A DNA stretch of 64,000 bases, taken from assembly GCF_949987515.2 (NCBI RefSeq), contig NC_082688.1, positions 107,363,893 through 107,427,892 on the forward strand, given 5' to 3'. Shown in pieces: positions 43,170 through 53,828 of this stretch. The notes under the pieces are model-generated. The model had not been told where the DNA came from. It was given only the letters and a program-made list of their open reading frames with translations, and made no database searches. This DNA comes from Delphinus delphis. Taxonomy: Eukaryota > Chordata > Mammalia > Artiodactyla > Delphinidae. The number at the start of each line of letters is the position of its first letter. Position 1 is the stretch's first letter. The translations under genes and the position numbers were made by a program.

Positions 43170-43700
43170 TAGCTTAACCTCTGAGAAAGTTAGGACTTTA
43201 GGTTGCACGTTACAGAAATCAGCTGAAGTTAGCTTAAGCCATAAGGAGAATTTATGATAAGGGTGCAGAGTCTCTTCCATGATCTCAGGACAGAAATGCA
43301 GAGAAAACACAGCTGAGCTTAAGAAAGGCCCTGGGGCTCTCTCCGTCTCACCACTGAGCTTTACTGGATGAGTCTGGTTCACTCTTCTTTCTCAGCAAAG
43401 CACCTTTCTGGGCTATAATGTCCCAAAGAAGGATGAGATAGGAAAGATGGCTGCCACAGTCACAATTCCAGATATACAGGAAAACAGACACCTGATCTCC
43501 CAAAACTAAAGGTGTCCCCTGCAAAGTCTAGCTCTCCTTCTTCATAGCAGCCCTTCAAATGCCCCAAGTTCAAGGTCATGCCACCTTTGAATTCAGCCAA
43601 CAATTCTTCAGTCATCTGTTGCCTGATCTGGCTGTGTGCCCCCTCCCCATCCCAACAATTATCCAAAAGAACTAGTGCCTCGATGATTGGCAATGTAGGT
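43170..43700 (+). repeat. ancient interspersed repeat, same unassigned family
   Basis: cgttacagaaatcagctgaa, gttagcttaagccataagga, gaatttatgataagggtgca and aggaaagatggctgccacag follow the order of the family seen at 16715-17130. It is a diverged paralogue. Confidence 0.5.
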
Positions 43701-43859
43701 ATTTGTAGATACTTGACAAAATCTCCAACATAATGATTATTCTCTCATGGCCCTAGCTAGGGAGCTGGTCTGTGGGTTTCCACACCACCTAAGAGACACC
43801 TCTCACCCAGATGATATGAGCCTTGGGAGTAAAGGTACATGCAAATGATAGGAACCAAT

Positions 43860-43980
43860 ACAAGTGGTTCAAATGTTCACACTGGGAGGTCTCCTGGAGA
43901 ATAATTTGTTCCAACATTCTCATATTACAGGAAAGAAACATGACAGCCAGAGAGAAGAAAAGATTTGCCATGTACACAGG
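43860..43980 (+). repeat. CR1/L3-like ancient fragment
   Basis: cactgggaggtctcctggag, then gttccaacattctcatatta, then caggaaagaaacatgacagc, is weakly similar to the L3 core. Low confidence. Confidence 0.3.
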
Positions 43981-44149
43981 TTAATTGAGAGATAAAACAA
44001 AGGCTGTCCCCTGATTCTCACTCTTCTGGCTCACATCATGTCTGGGGTTCAGGGTCTCAGCTTCTCACAAAACTATGTGAATTTATATAATCAAATTGGG
44101 TCCCCCACGATATTTGTCCCAGCTACACCTTCATGAGACAAACGGGCTT

Positions 44150-44305
44150 CACATGCCTGCTTCCTTATCTGTAACATGAGGATAATGACAGATTTCACAG
44201 AGTTGTTGCAAGGGTAAAATGAAAGATTGTATGTATTCTCACACCGTATGTGATCAATGAATGAATCATTGTCATCACCATCATCCTTATTATTACTGTC
44301 ATTAT
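44150..44305 (+). repeat. MIR fragment
   Basis: gcctgcttccttatctgtaa, catgaggataatgacagatt, cacagagttgttgcaagggt, in plus-strand MIR order. Confidence 0.7.
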
Positions 44306-44379
44306 GAAATCCAACTTCATAGAATAGAAGAGATTCAAGGCCACAAAGAAACAGGGTCATCACTTATTCAACAACTGAG

Positions 44380-45555
44380 CATCTTCCATGAACAAGTTCC
44401 TGTCCACCTGCTCGCCTTCAGGGACTCCAATTAGATGTATGTTAGACCACTTGACATTGTCCCACAGTTCATTGATATTCTGGAAGATTTTCTAGTCTTT
44501 TTCTCTGTGTTTCATATCAAATAGTTTCTATTGCTATTTCTTCAAGTTTACTAATATTTTCTTCTGTAATGTTTAATCTGCTGTTAATCTTATCCAGTCT
44601 AAATTTTATCTCAGACATTGGTTTTTTTCCATCCCTAGAAGTTACGTTTGAATATTTTTTACGTCTTCCATGCCATGGTCATACTTTTCTCTATCTTCTT
44701 CAACTGTAGAATATACTTAAAATGACTATTTAATGTCATTGTCTCCTAATTCTATCACCCATATCATTTCCAGGTCTGTTTCTATTGATTGATAGTTCTC
44801 TTCATTGTGGGTCATACTTTCCTGCTTCTTTGCATGTTTGGTGATTTTTAATTGGCTAAAAGACATTGTGAATTTTACCTTCTTAAGTGTTGGATATTTT
44901 TGAATTCCTTTCAGTGTTCTTGAGTTTTGTCCTGAGATTCAGTTAAGTTGCTTGGGAACAACTTGTTCCTTTCAAGGCATATGTGTAAGATTTGTTAGTT
45001 AGGACCAGAGCAGTCTTAAGTCTAGGGCTATTCAGACTTATTGCCACTATAGAGGCTATAACCTTCTTAAGTACTCGACCCAGTGCCACACGTATTATTA
45101 GATTTTTCACTCTGCCTTGTGGGGACATGAACTATCCCTGATCTGTGTGAGTTCTGGGAATGGTTATGTCTATTCCTTTAAGAGGTTCTTCCCCCAACTC
45201 CAGTAGTTCCCTTATGTGAATGCATCCATCCACTGCTCTGCTGGATACTTGAGGGGGACCCTCTGCAGGTCTCCAAAGCCCTCTCTCTCTGGCCAGCTCT
45301 CTCCTCTCCATTAGTCTGTCCTGTGAACTCTAGCTGCGTGGCCTCCCCTTGGACACTGCCAGGCTCTACCTGGGTCTCCCCTGCAGTGCTTCAGCCTAGA
45401 AACTCTCTTCTGTTTCTCTTCTCTCAGGAATCCCTGTTTTGCACTGCCTGTTATTCATTGTCTAAAGGCCATTGTTTCATACAGTGTATCCTGTTTTTAG
45501 TTGTTTAAGGTGGAGTTGAATCTGGTCCCTGTCACTCCATCTTGATTAGAAATGG
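44380..45555 (-). repeat. old L1/HAL1-like element, 5'/ORF1 region
   Basis: On the plus strand the order is ctccaattagatgtatgtta, cacagttcattgatattctg, tttctattgctatttcttca, tctgctgttaatcttatcca, ttgtgggtcatactttcctg and ccctgtcactccatcttgat. This is the reverse of the old L1 or HAL1 5' half. No intact frame remains. Confidence 0.6.
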
Positions 45556-45559
45556 AAGT

Positions 45560-46190
45560 TCCTTCAACTCTTAGAAAGTTATTCCTCCTCGCTGAGCTTG
45601 AACCTCAGAGCACCAGGGATTGGTCCTGCTGTTGCCATTTTACCTTTCCAAGGAGCCTGAGCCCAAAGCCAACACAGTGGAAGGCAGATCCAAGAGATGG
45701 AGAGAAACAGGGTCCCAGTGACGTCATCTGAGCCCTGGATCAAGCTGCTCTGTTAGACATCTTTGCTGCATGAGAAAAAAAAAAAGAAAAAAAATCCCTT
45801 TGCTCAGGCCAGTTGGGGTCAGGGTTTTCTAGCATTTGAAGTGAATGAGTCTTAAGTGATTTCCTTCTCTATTTAAAAGTACATATGAATAACCACACAT
45901 TGCCTTTTAGAACCAAGATGAAAGATAAGAAAATATCCTGTATAAAAGGGCCTGTCACCCCTGTATATAGTAGGTGCCCAGTAAATGCTGTTCCTGTCCT
46001 GTCCTTGAGGACAAGAATATCTGCTTTGAGCTATTGATCTGACCTTCAGAACGGACCCAGTTCTCTCTCCTGCCACCCCTTAAACTCCCCTTTCTTTCCA
46101 ATGAGTAGCAGGTCTGTTCCTCGGTTTCCCTCCGAGCAGAAGGAGGGCTTTACAGTTAATATCCTGCCGCCTCTGATTGCAGCTTTAAGA
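45560..46190. other. unique sequence with a MIR 3' remnant
   Basis: A short MIR-like 3' end occurs at about 45950-46000 (tatatagtaggtgcccagtaa). The remainder is unique. Confidence 0.4.
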
Positions 46191-46194
46191 GGTG

Positions 46195-46500
46195 TAACAT
46201 TTGATAAGCTCCATTTAGCTTGGCTGGGCTGCATTGTTTAAATTATTCAGACAGATTGCTCCCCTGCCCTCCCCCACCCTCCACCCTGAGAATTTCTGCT
46301 CTACTGAGCCTGCCGCCTGCAACTTACCAGGAAATAAGGAAGGGGAATCAGCAGGGCGGTTTCTCACTGTAGGGCTGAAAATTAGTTCCAGCCGTTGTTC
46401 GACACCCATCACACCCCATTATTCCTTGCTAATTGCAAGCCTGGTATGCCGGTTAACTCTTTGAGAACAATGCCGGCTTTGATTGCTAAGGAGACGCAGG
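46195..46500. promoter_or_regulatory. possible conserved non-coding element
   Basis: Unique AT/GC-mixed block with gtaacatttgataagctcc, ttgtttaaattattcagac and acaatgccggctttgattg. It has GATA-like and homeodomain-like cores, no repeat and sharp contrast with its flanks. This is an inference only. Confidence 0.3.
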
Positions 46501-46934
46501 GCTGCCCCTCTATTCCTCTCCCTCCATCCTCAGCTGACTGGGCCTGTCTGGGATTCCAAAGGTCTCACTTTGAGGAAGAGGAAATGTGAAGGACTGCTCG
46601 TTCCCCAGGCATTCTGATTGGGGGCCGTGAAAGGGGGAGCGGAGCATCTGGGGACAGAGCCTGTACCTAAATGATGACGGAGAGCAGACAGCCCAGACTC
46701 AGCACCTGCCCCCCCTGCCTAGGCTGCCAGCTCCTCCTGGCCCAGAACAAGGATGGAGAGCGCTCAGGCATCTCCCACGGACATATCATTCACTAGGACA
46801 GTTTGCTTAAAAGACACAGAATAAACGCAGGTGATTGGCAGGCTGTGAATGGGGAAATGTACCGGGGGGACTATTTATTTCCATCTACAGAATCCATTGG
46901 CCTAGATTTGACAGCCATTCACTTAGAACAAATA

Positions 46935-47030
46935 CAAATAATTGTAAGGGAGGGCACACGGCCTGCAGAGACTAGAATATCTACTCTCTGGTCCTTTACA
47001 GAAAAAGTTGGCCGACCCCTGACCTTGAAT
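46935..47030. mobile_element. hAT-Charlie-type fragment
   Basis: actctctggtcctttacaga, then aaaaagttggccgacccctg, is the terminal part of a common mammalian non-autonomous hAT element that ends in a gccgacccctg inverted terminus. Only one end is present. Confidence 0.65.
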
Positions 47031-47044
47031 CTGGATTAAAAGAC

Positions 47045-47318
47045 ACTAAGGCCACAAGACCACTAAATATAGCTCGTGAGCCTGTCTTGAATTGGATCTT
47101 GGACCAGAAAAATGTCCATTAGTGGAATAGTTGGAAAATTTGAATAAGACCTGCAGATTAGATAAGAAAGTTCATCCACGTCTATTTCTTCATTTTGATC
47201 ATTATACTGTGGTTCTGTAAGATGTTAACATTTGGGGAATCTCGGTATGTGGGAGTTCTTTGTACTATTTTTGCAACTCTTTTGTAAGTTTAAAATTATT
47301 CTGAGGAAAAAAAAAAAA
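47045..47318 (+). repeat. old L1M 3' end
   Basis: ggaccagaaaaatgtccatt, gtggttctgtaagatgttaa, catttggggaatctcggtat, tttgtaagtttaaaattatt and a terminal A tract at 47309-47318. It is a plus-strand, 5'-truncated L1M 3' UTR. Confidence 0.8.
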
Positions 47319-47319
47319 A

Positions 47320-48720
47320 GCTCTACAGGAAATGATTTCAAGGAGTTGGAGGGTCTTCCTCTCCAGAATCCAGGGACTGGGAGAAGACAGCCTTAGGGTA
47401 GGGAAGCATCCTTAGGGTACGGAGGCATCCGGGAGAGGAATACTTAGAGCTCAGGAGGCTACCCTCCACAGAGGGCCTGAGTGTGAGCTGAGGGACCTAG
47501 ATGCTGCAGAGAACACAGGTCTGGGGAATGGCTGGGAAGTGAGGGGGGAGGGGAAGTAAGACAGTGGAAGGATGTCCATGTGGTGAGCCCTCCCCATAAA
47601 ACCTAAAGCCTCAGACAATTTACTCACCTTACAAAATACAAGCGTGATTAGATTTCTCATGCAAGTGAAGGGCCCAAAGTGGTGCGAGCTGGCAGGAGGG
47701 TGAATGGAGCTGGCACGCCAGGATGCAGGGGCAGAGACGAGGGCCATAAGGAAGTGAGGCTGGCCATTCACAGAAATCTCAAGAGGCCTCAGGGTTTATA
47801 CCCAGGCTGGGAAACAGGATGGGAGCCAAATGCACTTAAATTGTCAAGGGGCAGAGAGATCCCAAGTGCTGGGTGACCCTCTCAGGCACTATGGAACACA
47901 AAATGTGCATACATCCTTGCAAGTGGTAACCCAGATCTCCCTTAAGATGCCACAACGGCATCAGGACGATAAGCGGGGCACCGGCGAATTACCCCATCAG
48001 ACTGGATAATGCCCGAGTCGCTCCCAGCCGCTCCCAGTGCTATTTGCTTTCTCCAACCCTCAGAACCTGGGAACCAAACTCTGGACGAGGTCCATTTGCT
48101 GTGCTATAAGCAGCACGATTGATCTCTGGATTCCTCAGCTAGTAACTAGCAACAAAACAGAAAGTCCTGCCCCTGTAAAAGCATCTTTCAAAAGACAGGG
48201 CGTAAAGAGAGCAGGAGATTCTGTTCAGGTAGGTACAAAAATGGCCAGATGGGCAGTGTGGCCACAAGAATGCGCCCTGCAGACCAGCCAATGGTTGAAT
48301 GATGTGGCGCACTGGGCAAGATCCCTCGGATGCCCAGATGCCTCTGATGGCCAGCTGAGCTCGAAGACCCCTCTACTGCCCCTCTAAACCTGCCTTCGAC
48401 GGCCTGTGAGTCTAGAAGCTCCCACCCAGTTTCTCTCCCTCTCCTCCACTCTGTCTAGACTTGCTTTGCAGACTGACAACTCTCCCAGCTTTCCCAAACC
48501 TCTCCGCATTTTCTCTCCCACAGGCAAAAATTCCCTTTTGCTATCTGCTTCTTGGAGGATCACGGCCAACCCAGGAGGCTTTGGCATGCCCCACTCTGTT
48601 TCATGAATGCCTTTCCCCACATGCCACCTCTGAGACACCAACCCCACCCAATACAGAAGGAGGGGAGGAGGCAGGGTGCAACAGACTTCGGGCAGGAAGG
48701 TATTTCTGTTAAGTACAAAA
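47320..48720. other. long unique segment, no gene recognised
   Basis: No repeat family was recognised over 1.4 kb. The block 47920-48240 is a candidate conserved region by texture. Open frames up to about 116 codons have no domains. Confidence 0.35.
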
Positions 48721-48739
48721 TTTCAAGGATGGAATCTTT

Positions 48740-48946
48740 TTTTTTTTTTTTTTTTGCGTTACACGGGCCTCTCACTGTTGTGGCCTCTCCCATTGCGGAG
48801 CACAGGCTCCGGACGCGCAGGCTCAGCGGCCATGGCTCACGGGCCCAGCCGCTCCGCGGCACGTGGGATCTTCCTGGACTGGGGCATGAACCCATGTCCC
48901 CTGCATTGGCAGGCAGACTCTCAACCACTGCGCCACCAGGGAAGCC
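48740..48946 (-). mobile_element. CHR-family SINE, young cetacean type
   Basis: Minus-strand copy with a long T tail and near-consensus body. A perfect 16-bp TSD caaggatggaatcttt lies at 48724-48739 and 48947-48962. Confidence 0.97.
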
Positions 48947-48964
48947 CAAGGATGGAATCTTTAC

Positions 48965-49925
48965 TGGGATTATAAGAAGGGATGGTAAAGGATTCACTCT
49001 AGAAAAAACCCATCAAGCTATTGATTTCTGATGACTACCGTCTGAGGTGCTTATCACCTCTGTGCTACTTAGCGGCTATGTCTTCAAATGTTTTGTTAGA
49101 CAATTACTGAAGGCGATTTCTAAGGAAAAGCATCACCTCCATCCCTCTCCTCAAGAGAAGTGCGAAACTATTCCAGATGAACAAGCCTCAGATCTAAGAA
49201 TCATAAGGGGTTCGAAAACACAGGGTGAGAACATCAGGCTGATGTAACCTCTGTTTCAACAATTACAAAACATTCACAGCACACAACTGTCAAAGCGATA
49301 CTGTTTTTCGTTTGTCTTTACTTACCTCTCTGCAAACATTTTCTCCAAAATAAAAATATATTTCTCCAAAATAAAAATACTAAGTCTATTTATGAAGCAG
49401 GAAGCTGCTTCAGAAACAGCATGTTTAAATGGAAAGTAAAGCGAAGAGTAGGAAGGAAAGTGAGAGATGGAGACAGAGAGCAGGGAATGCTGGGCGTGGG
49501 TGAGCATGGGCGCCTTGCATCTGGGCGCTGGAAGGGCCGTTGACGCTGCAGCTGGAGAGCCCCTCCAGAAGACAAAGCCGGGGGACGTCTGGCATCGCCA
49601 GTCTGGCTGCTGACCAGAGTGCCAGCCAAACTGTCCATGATGTTCCCCCACATTCTCTGAATGGGTGAAAGCTGTCGGCGTACAGGGAGAAACTTATTTC
49701 CCGGAGAAGCAAAGGGAAACGTCTGGAAAACATGTCCATCTCCGCACACTCCAAGGATGCTGAAGACACTAGTGGGAGCCCAGGAGGAGGGAGTGGCGAG
49801 TGGCAATGTGGGTGGAGTCATCCCCAGAGCAGTGGTCACGAAGTGCCAGAAGACAGCGTGGCCTTGGGCCCAGCTCCTCCCACAACAAGGAAGCCCAAAA
49901 GGTTCCCTAAGAAGAGCCAAAGAGG
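48965..49925. other. unique sequence, no gene recognised
   Basis: No repeat except a short tandem duplication at 49341-49381. The overlapping minus-strand frames at 49390-49980 have no domains. Confidence 0.35.
49341..49381 (+). repeat. two-copy tandem duplication
   Basis: The unit ttctccaaaataaaaatat occurs twice in direct succession (about 20-bp period), the second copy ending in tac. Confidence 0.9.
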
Positions 49926-49929
49926 TAAT

Positions 49930-50075
49930 GAACCCCAGAATGTTAGCACTGGGAGAGGCCTTGGACCCCAGGGGAGCCAAGCCACTGCATTGGGCGTTAG
50001 AAAGTGAGGCTCAGAGCTACTAAGTCGAGAGCTGGGATTCGAACCCGTCTGATGGTACAGTGTTGATGTCATGAC
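49930..50075 (-). repeat. L3/MIR-like ancient fragment
   Basis: ccagaatgttagcactggga, gaggctcagagctactaagt and gagctgggattcgaacccgt, of the kind shared by reverse MIR and L3-derived repeats. Confidence 0.55.
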
Positions 50076-50079
50076 ACCC

Positions 50080-50600
50080 GTCATGTGACTCAAGAAGGCA
50101 TTTCTGGGCTCCCTGCCTTGGCGACTCGGTCAGCGCTCACTTCCTTGGCTGGATTTTGGACTCAAAACTGCCCGTGATGAAATCACGTTTGTCTTTACCT
50201 AAAGCAGCACTTTTGATTTTTTTTTAAAGCACAACTCACGGTAAGAAACATCTTTTTCATTGCAATCCAATACACCTACACATGCTGAAGTGTATAACAT
50301 ATCTGAAACAAAAGTCACACAAACTGATACTCACCCTATTTGCCATGCATTCTAGTATTTCCTCTTCCTGTCTCTTCTTTTCTCTATCATGAAAAGAAAT
50401 GTTACTTGTAGTCAAACACTGGCTAAAGGGAGGACCGTGGTGACCTGAGAGGCCCCTGAAGAGACGGCAGGTAACCAATGAGGCCGTAGTCAGGTGTGGC
50501 TGGAGGTCATCATCAGGAAGCTGGAATTATGACCCCAAGAGGTCCCCATAGCCTCCATGGGTCATCCCACTGCCTTAGGTCCAAGGGATATGCCTCAACT
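50080..50600. other. unique sequence, no gene recognised
   Basis: No repeat or exon was identified. Confidence 0.3.
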
Positions 50601-50604
50601 CAGA

Positions 50605-50820
50605 TGCCCATACAGACTTTGACTACAACAGCAACAATTTATACTTAACTCACATACATTCTCTCACTAGAAATCCCTCAGAACAACCCAGCAGATTAAT
50701 GATGTTATTCCCTCGTTTAACTGACGAAAAAAGTAAAAATCTGACTGTCTAGGAAACTTGCCCAAGGTCACCTGCGGCCAAGGCTGAGACCTTCTGATGC
50801 TCTTTCCAACACGACCCTCC
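50605..50820 (-). repeat. MIR element
   Basis: acatacattctctcactaga, gttattccctcgtttaactg, acttgcccaaggtcacctgc and ctgatgctctttccaacacg, in reverse-orientation MIR order over about 200 bp. Confidence 0.75.
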
Positions 50821-50824
50821 CCCA

Positions 50825-51710
50825 ATATTTTGATGATTCTCTGTTAACACTGGGGGAATCCTCTCTCTACCTTTAGAAATCTCTCCTGGTTCTCAGGCTC
50901 GGTGAGGTCCTTGAGTAGGAGAAATTTCTGTAATCATCTTGCATCAGTCTATCCAACAGATAGCCCCTCAACAGGGGCTTCCACCAAGCACATGAGCACA
51001 TGCTGAGGACTTATAGAGATGGTGGATCGCTCAAGGGGAAATATGGGAGCTCTGCCTGGGAGCTCTTTTAAGCTGCTGAGGTCAGGAGGGATTTGCAAAG
51101 CCCTCCAAGAAACTTAACCGAAAGACGCCGTGTGCTGGGGGTTAATGTTTTTATTAATTGGTTGTGTTTGCAGCTTCTTGAAAATATTGTCTACCCACTG
51201 GCATCCGCCCCCAGTCCCACTGTCACAGCCTCCACCCAGCCCTCCATTTATCAACACAACTGCATCAAGGGATCACCTCCTGGCCTCATCCGTCAAACAG
51301 GCCACTGTCCGCAGACGTTCCGGGATTTGTTGTATTTGGGATGAAATGTGAGGCTGGGGGGTGGTAAAATTAACAGGGTTTCTATAAATATAACTTCTCT
51401 GGCTCTTGTTAAAACTCTGGGGGTCACAGGAAATCTCTGGTTTCAAACAACTCCATGTGCAGTGATCCTGTTTACTTGAAATGTCTAGCCAAGATCTAAC
51501 GTTGCCCTATTAATACTAAATAAATAATTTCTACAGAAGCTATTTTTTGGTCATCTTTGCCAAAAATTTTGAGAAAAGGGGCCAGCACAGAAGCCTTACA
51601 CGCATGTTTCATGTAAAAGCCACAAGATCAGTGGGAACTAGGCTTCCTTATTTTTGTAAGCTGTTTTGTGACAGATAAAACTCAGCTGGTGAACCAATCC
51701 ATACACAACG
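50825..51710. other. unique sequence, possible conserved block
   Basis: No repeat was recognised. 51330-51690 is a non-repetitive AT-moderate stretch (tttctataaatataacttct, caagatctaacgttgcccta) that could be conserved non-coding DNA. Confidence 0.3.
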
Positions 51711-51988
51711 ACCCATCAGGGCTGCCGTACTGCTATGAAAGAAAAAAAAAATGATCAATGACCCTTGTTAAAGACGGGGAGGCTGACTTTATTTAGGACC
51801 ATCACAACAGGTGTAAGGACCAATGCAATGGGATTTCACAGTGGGCTAGAGAGATGGGGTCAACTCTGAGCACAGCACCAGCAAGTGGGAATTTATAGCC
51901 AAGGAGCCTGGTGGGGGTCAGTGGTTGGAAAATTACTCGGAGGAAACATCAGGGCTGAGGGAGGTTCTTGATAAACTGATGTAACAGG

Positions 51989-52173
51989 GGACCTCGCTGG
52001 TGGTCCAGTGGGTAAGACTCTGTGCTTCCAATGCAGGGGGCCCAGGTTCGATCCCTGGTGGGGGAACTAGATCCGACATGCGTGCCACCACTGAGTCCAT
52101 ATGCCGCAACTAAGGGGCCTGCATGCCACAACTCAGGAGCCAGTGCAGCCAAAAGAAAGGAAGAAATATTTAA
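51989..52173 (+). mobile_element. old CHR-type SINE
   Basis: Older CHR form: gggacctcgctggtggtcca, gtgcttccaatgcagggggc, gttcgatccctggtggggga, then cttaactaa-type degenerate 3' part. Flanked by a diverged TSD: actgatgtaacagg at 51975-51988 and attgacataacagg at 52174-52187, three mismatches, which indicates age. The later L1 inserted inside the right TSD copy. Confidence 0.85.
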
Positions 52174-52190
52174 ATTGACATAACAGGATT

Positions 52191-52562
52191 ATTTTTTTTT
52201 ATCATCTTTATTGGAGTATAATTGCTTTACAATGGTGTGTTAGTTTCTGCTTTACAACAAAATGAATCAGTTATATATATACATATGTTCCCATATCTCT
52301 TCCCTCTTGCGTCGCCTTCCCTCCCACCCTCCCTATCCCACCCCTCCAGGAGATCACAAAGCACCGAGCTGATCTCCCTGTGCCATGCGGCTGCTTCCCA
52401 CTAGCTATCTACCTTACGTTTGGTATTGTATATATGTCCATGCCTCTCTCTCGCTTTGTCACAGCTTACCCTTCCCCCTCCCCATATCCTCAAGTCCATT
52501 CTCTAGTAGGTCTGTGTCTTTATTCCTGTTTTACCCCTAGGTTCTTCGTGACATTTTTTTTC
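52191..52562 (-). repeat. L1 3' UTR with G-rich polypurine tract
   Basis: On the L1 sense (minus) strand this contains a G-rich run complementary to ccctcccaccctccctatcc at 52319-52338, a feature conserved among mammalian L1 3' UTRs and able to fold as a G-quadruplex. It ends with the sequence complementary to atctttattggagtataatt and an A-rich tail. The same 3' UTR occurs on the opposite strand at 20137-20406. Confidence 0.9.
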
Positions 52563-53828
52563 TTAAATTCCATATATATGTGTTAGCATACGGTATTTGT
52601 CTCTCTCTTTCTGATCTACTTCACTCTGTATGACAGACTCTAGGTCTATCCACATCATTACAAATAGATCAATTTCGTTTCTTTTTATGGCCGAGTAATA
52701 TTCCATTGTATATATGTGCCATGTCTTCTTTATCCACTCATCCGATGATGGACACTTAGGTTGTTTCCATCTCCAGGCTATTGTAAATAGAGCTGCAATG
52801 AACATTTGGTACATGACTCTTTTTGAATTATGGTTTTCTCAGGGTATATGCCCAGTAGTAGCATTGCTGGGTCATATGGTAGTTCTATTTGTAGTTTTTT
52901 AAGGAACCTCCATACTGTTCTCCATAGTGGCTGTATCAATTTACATTCCCACCAACAGTACAAGAGGGTTCCCTTTTCTCCACACCCTCTCCAGCATTTA
53001 TTGTTTCTAGATTTTTTTGATGATGGCCATTCTGACTGGTGTGAGATGATATCTCATTGTAGTTTTGATTTGCATTTCTCTAATGATTAATGAAGTTGAG
53101 CATTCTTTCATGTGTTTGTTAGCAGTCTGTATATCTTCTTTGGAGAAATGTCTATTTAGGTCTTCTTCCCATTTTTGGATTGGGTTGTTTGTTTTTTTGT
53201 TATTAAGCTGCATGAGCTGCTTATAAATTTTGGAGATTAAACCTTTGTCAGTTGCTTCATTTGCAAATATTTTCTCCCATTCTGAGGGTTGTCTTTTGGT
53301 CTTGTTTATGGTTTCCTTTGCTGTGCAAAACCCATTTGTTTATTTTTGTTTTTATTTCCATTTCTCTAGGAGGTGGGTCAAAAAGGATCTTGCTGTCATT
53401 TATGTCATAGAGTGTCCTGCCTATGTTTTCCTCTAAGAGTTTGATAGTTTCTGGCCTTACATTTAGGTCTTTAATCCATTTTGAGCTTATTTTTGTGTAT
53501 GGTGTTAGGGAGTGATCTAATCTCATACTTTTACATGTACCTGTCCAGTTTTCCCAGCACCACTTATTGAAGAGGCTGTCCTTTCTCCACTGTAAATTCC
53601 TGCCTCCTTTACCAAAGATAAGGTGACCGTACGTGCCTGGGTTTATCTCTGGGCTTTCTATCCTGTTCCATTGATCTATCTTTCTCTTTTTGTGCCAGTA
53701 CCATACTGTCGTGATACTGTAGCTTTGTAGTATAGTCTGAAGTCAGGGAGCCTGATTCCTCTAGCTCCGTTTTTCATTCTCAAGATTGCTTTCGCTATTC
53801 GGGGTCTTTTGAGTTTCCATACAAATTG
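52563..53828 (-). pseudogene. broken C-terminal part of L1 ORF2
   Basis: After the TGA the original frame stays readable for about 35 codons, then shifts. I infer frameshifts near 53715, 53275, 53012 and 52815, because consecutive stretches of recognisable ORF2 C-terminus appear in different frames: [14 protein letters not shown] (frame change before it), [31 protein letters not shown], and finally MEYYSAIKRNEI running to the natural stop at about 52563. The CWWECK-type segment belongs to the cysteine-rich region required for retrotransposition in characterised mammalian L1s; here it is out of frame with the RT. Confidence 0.88.
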
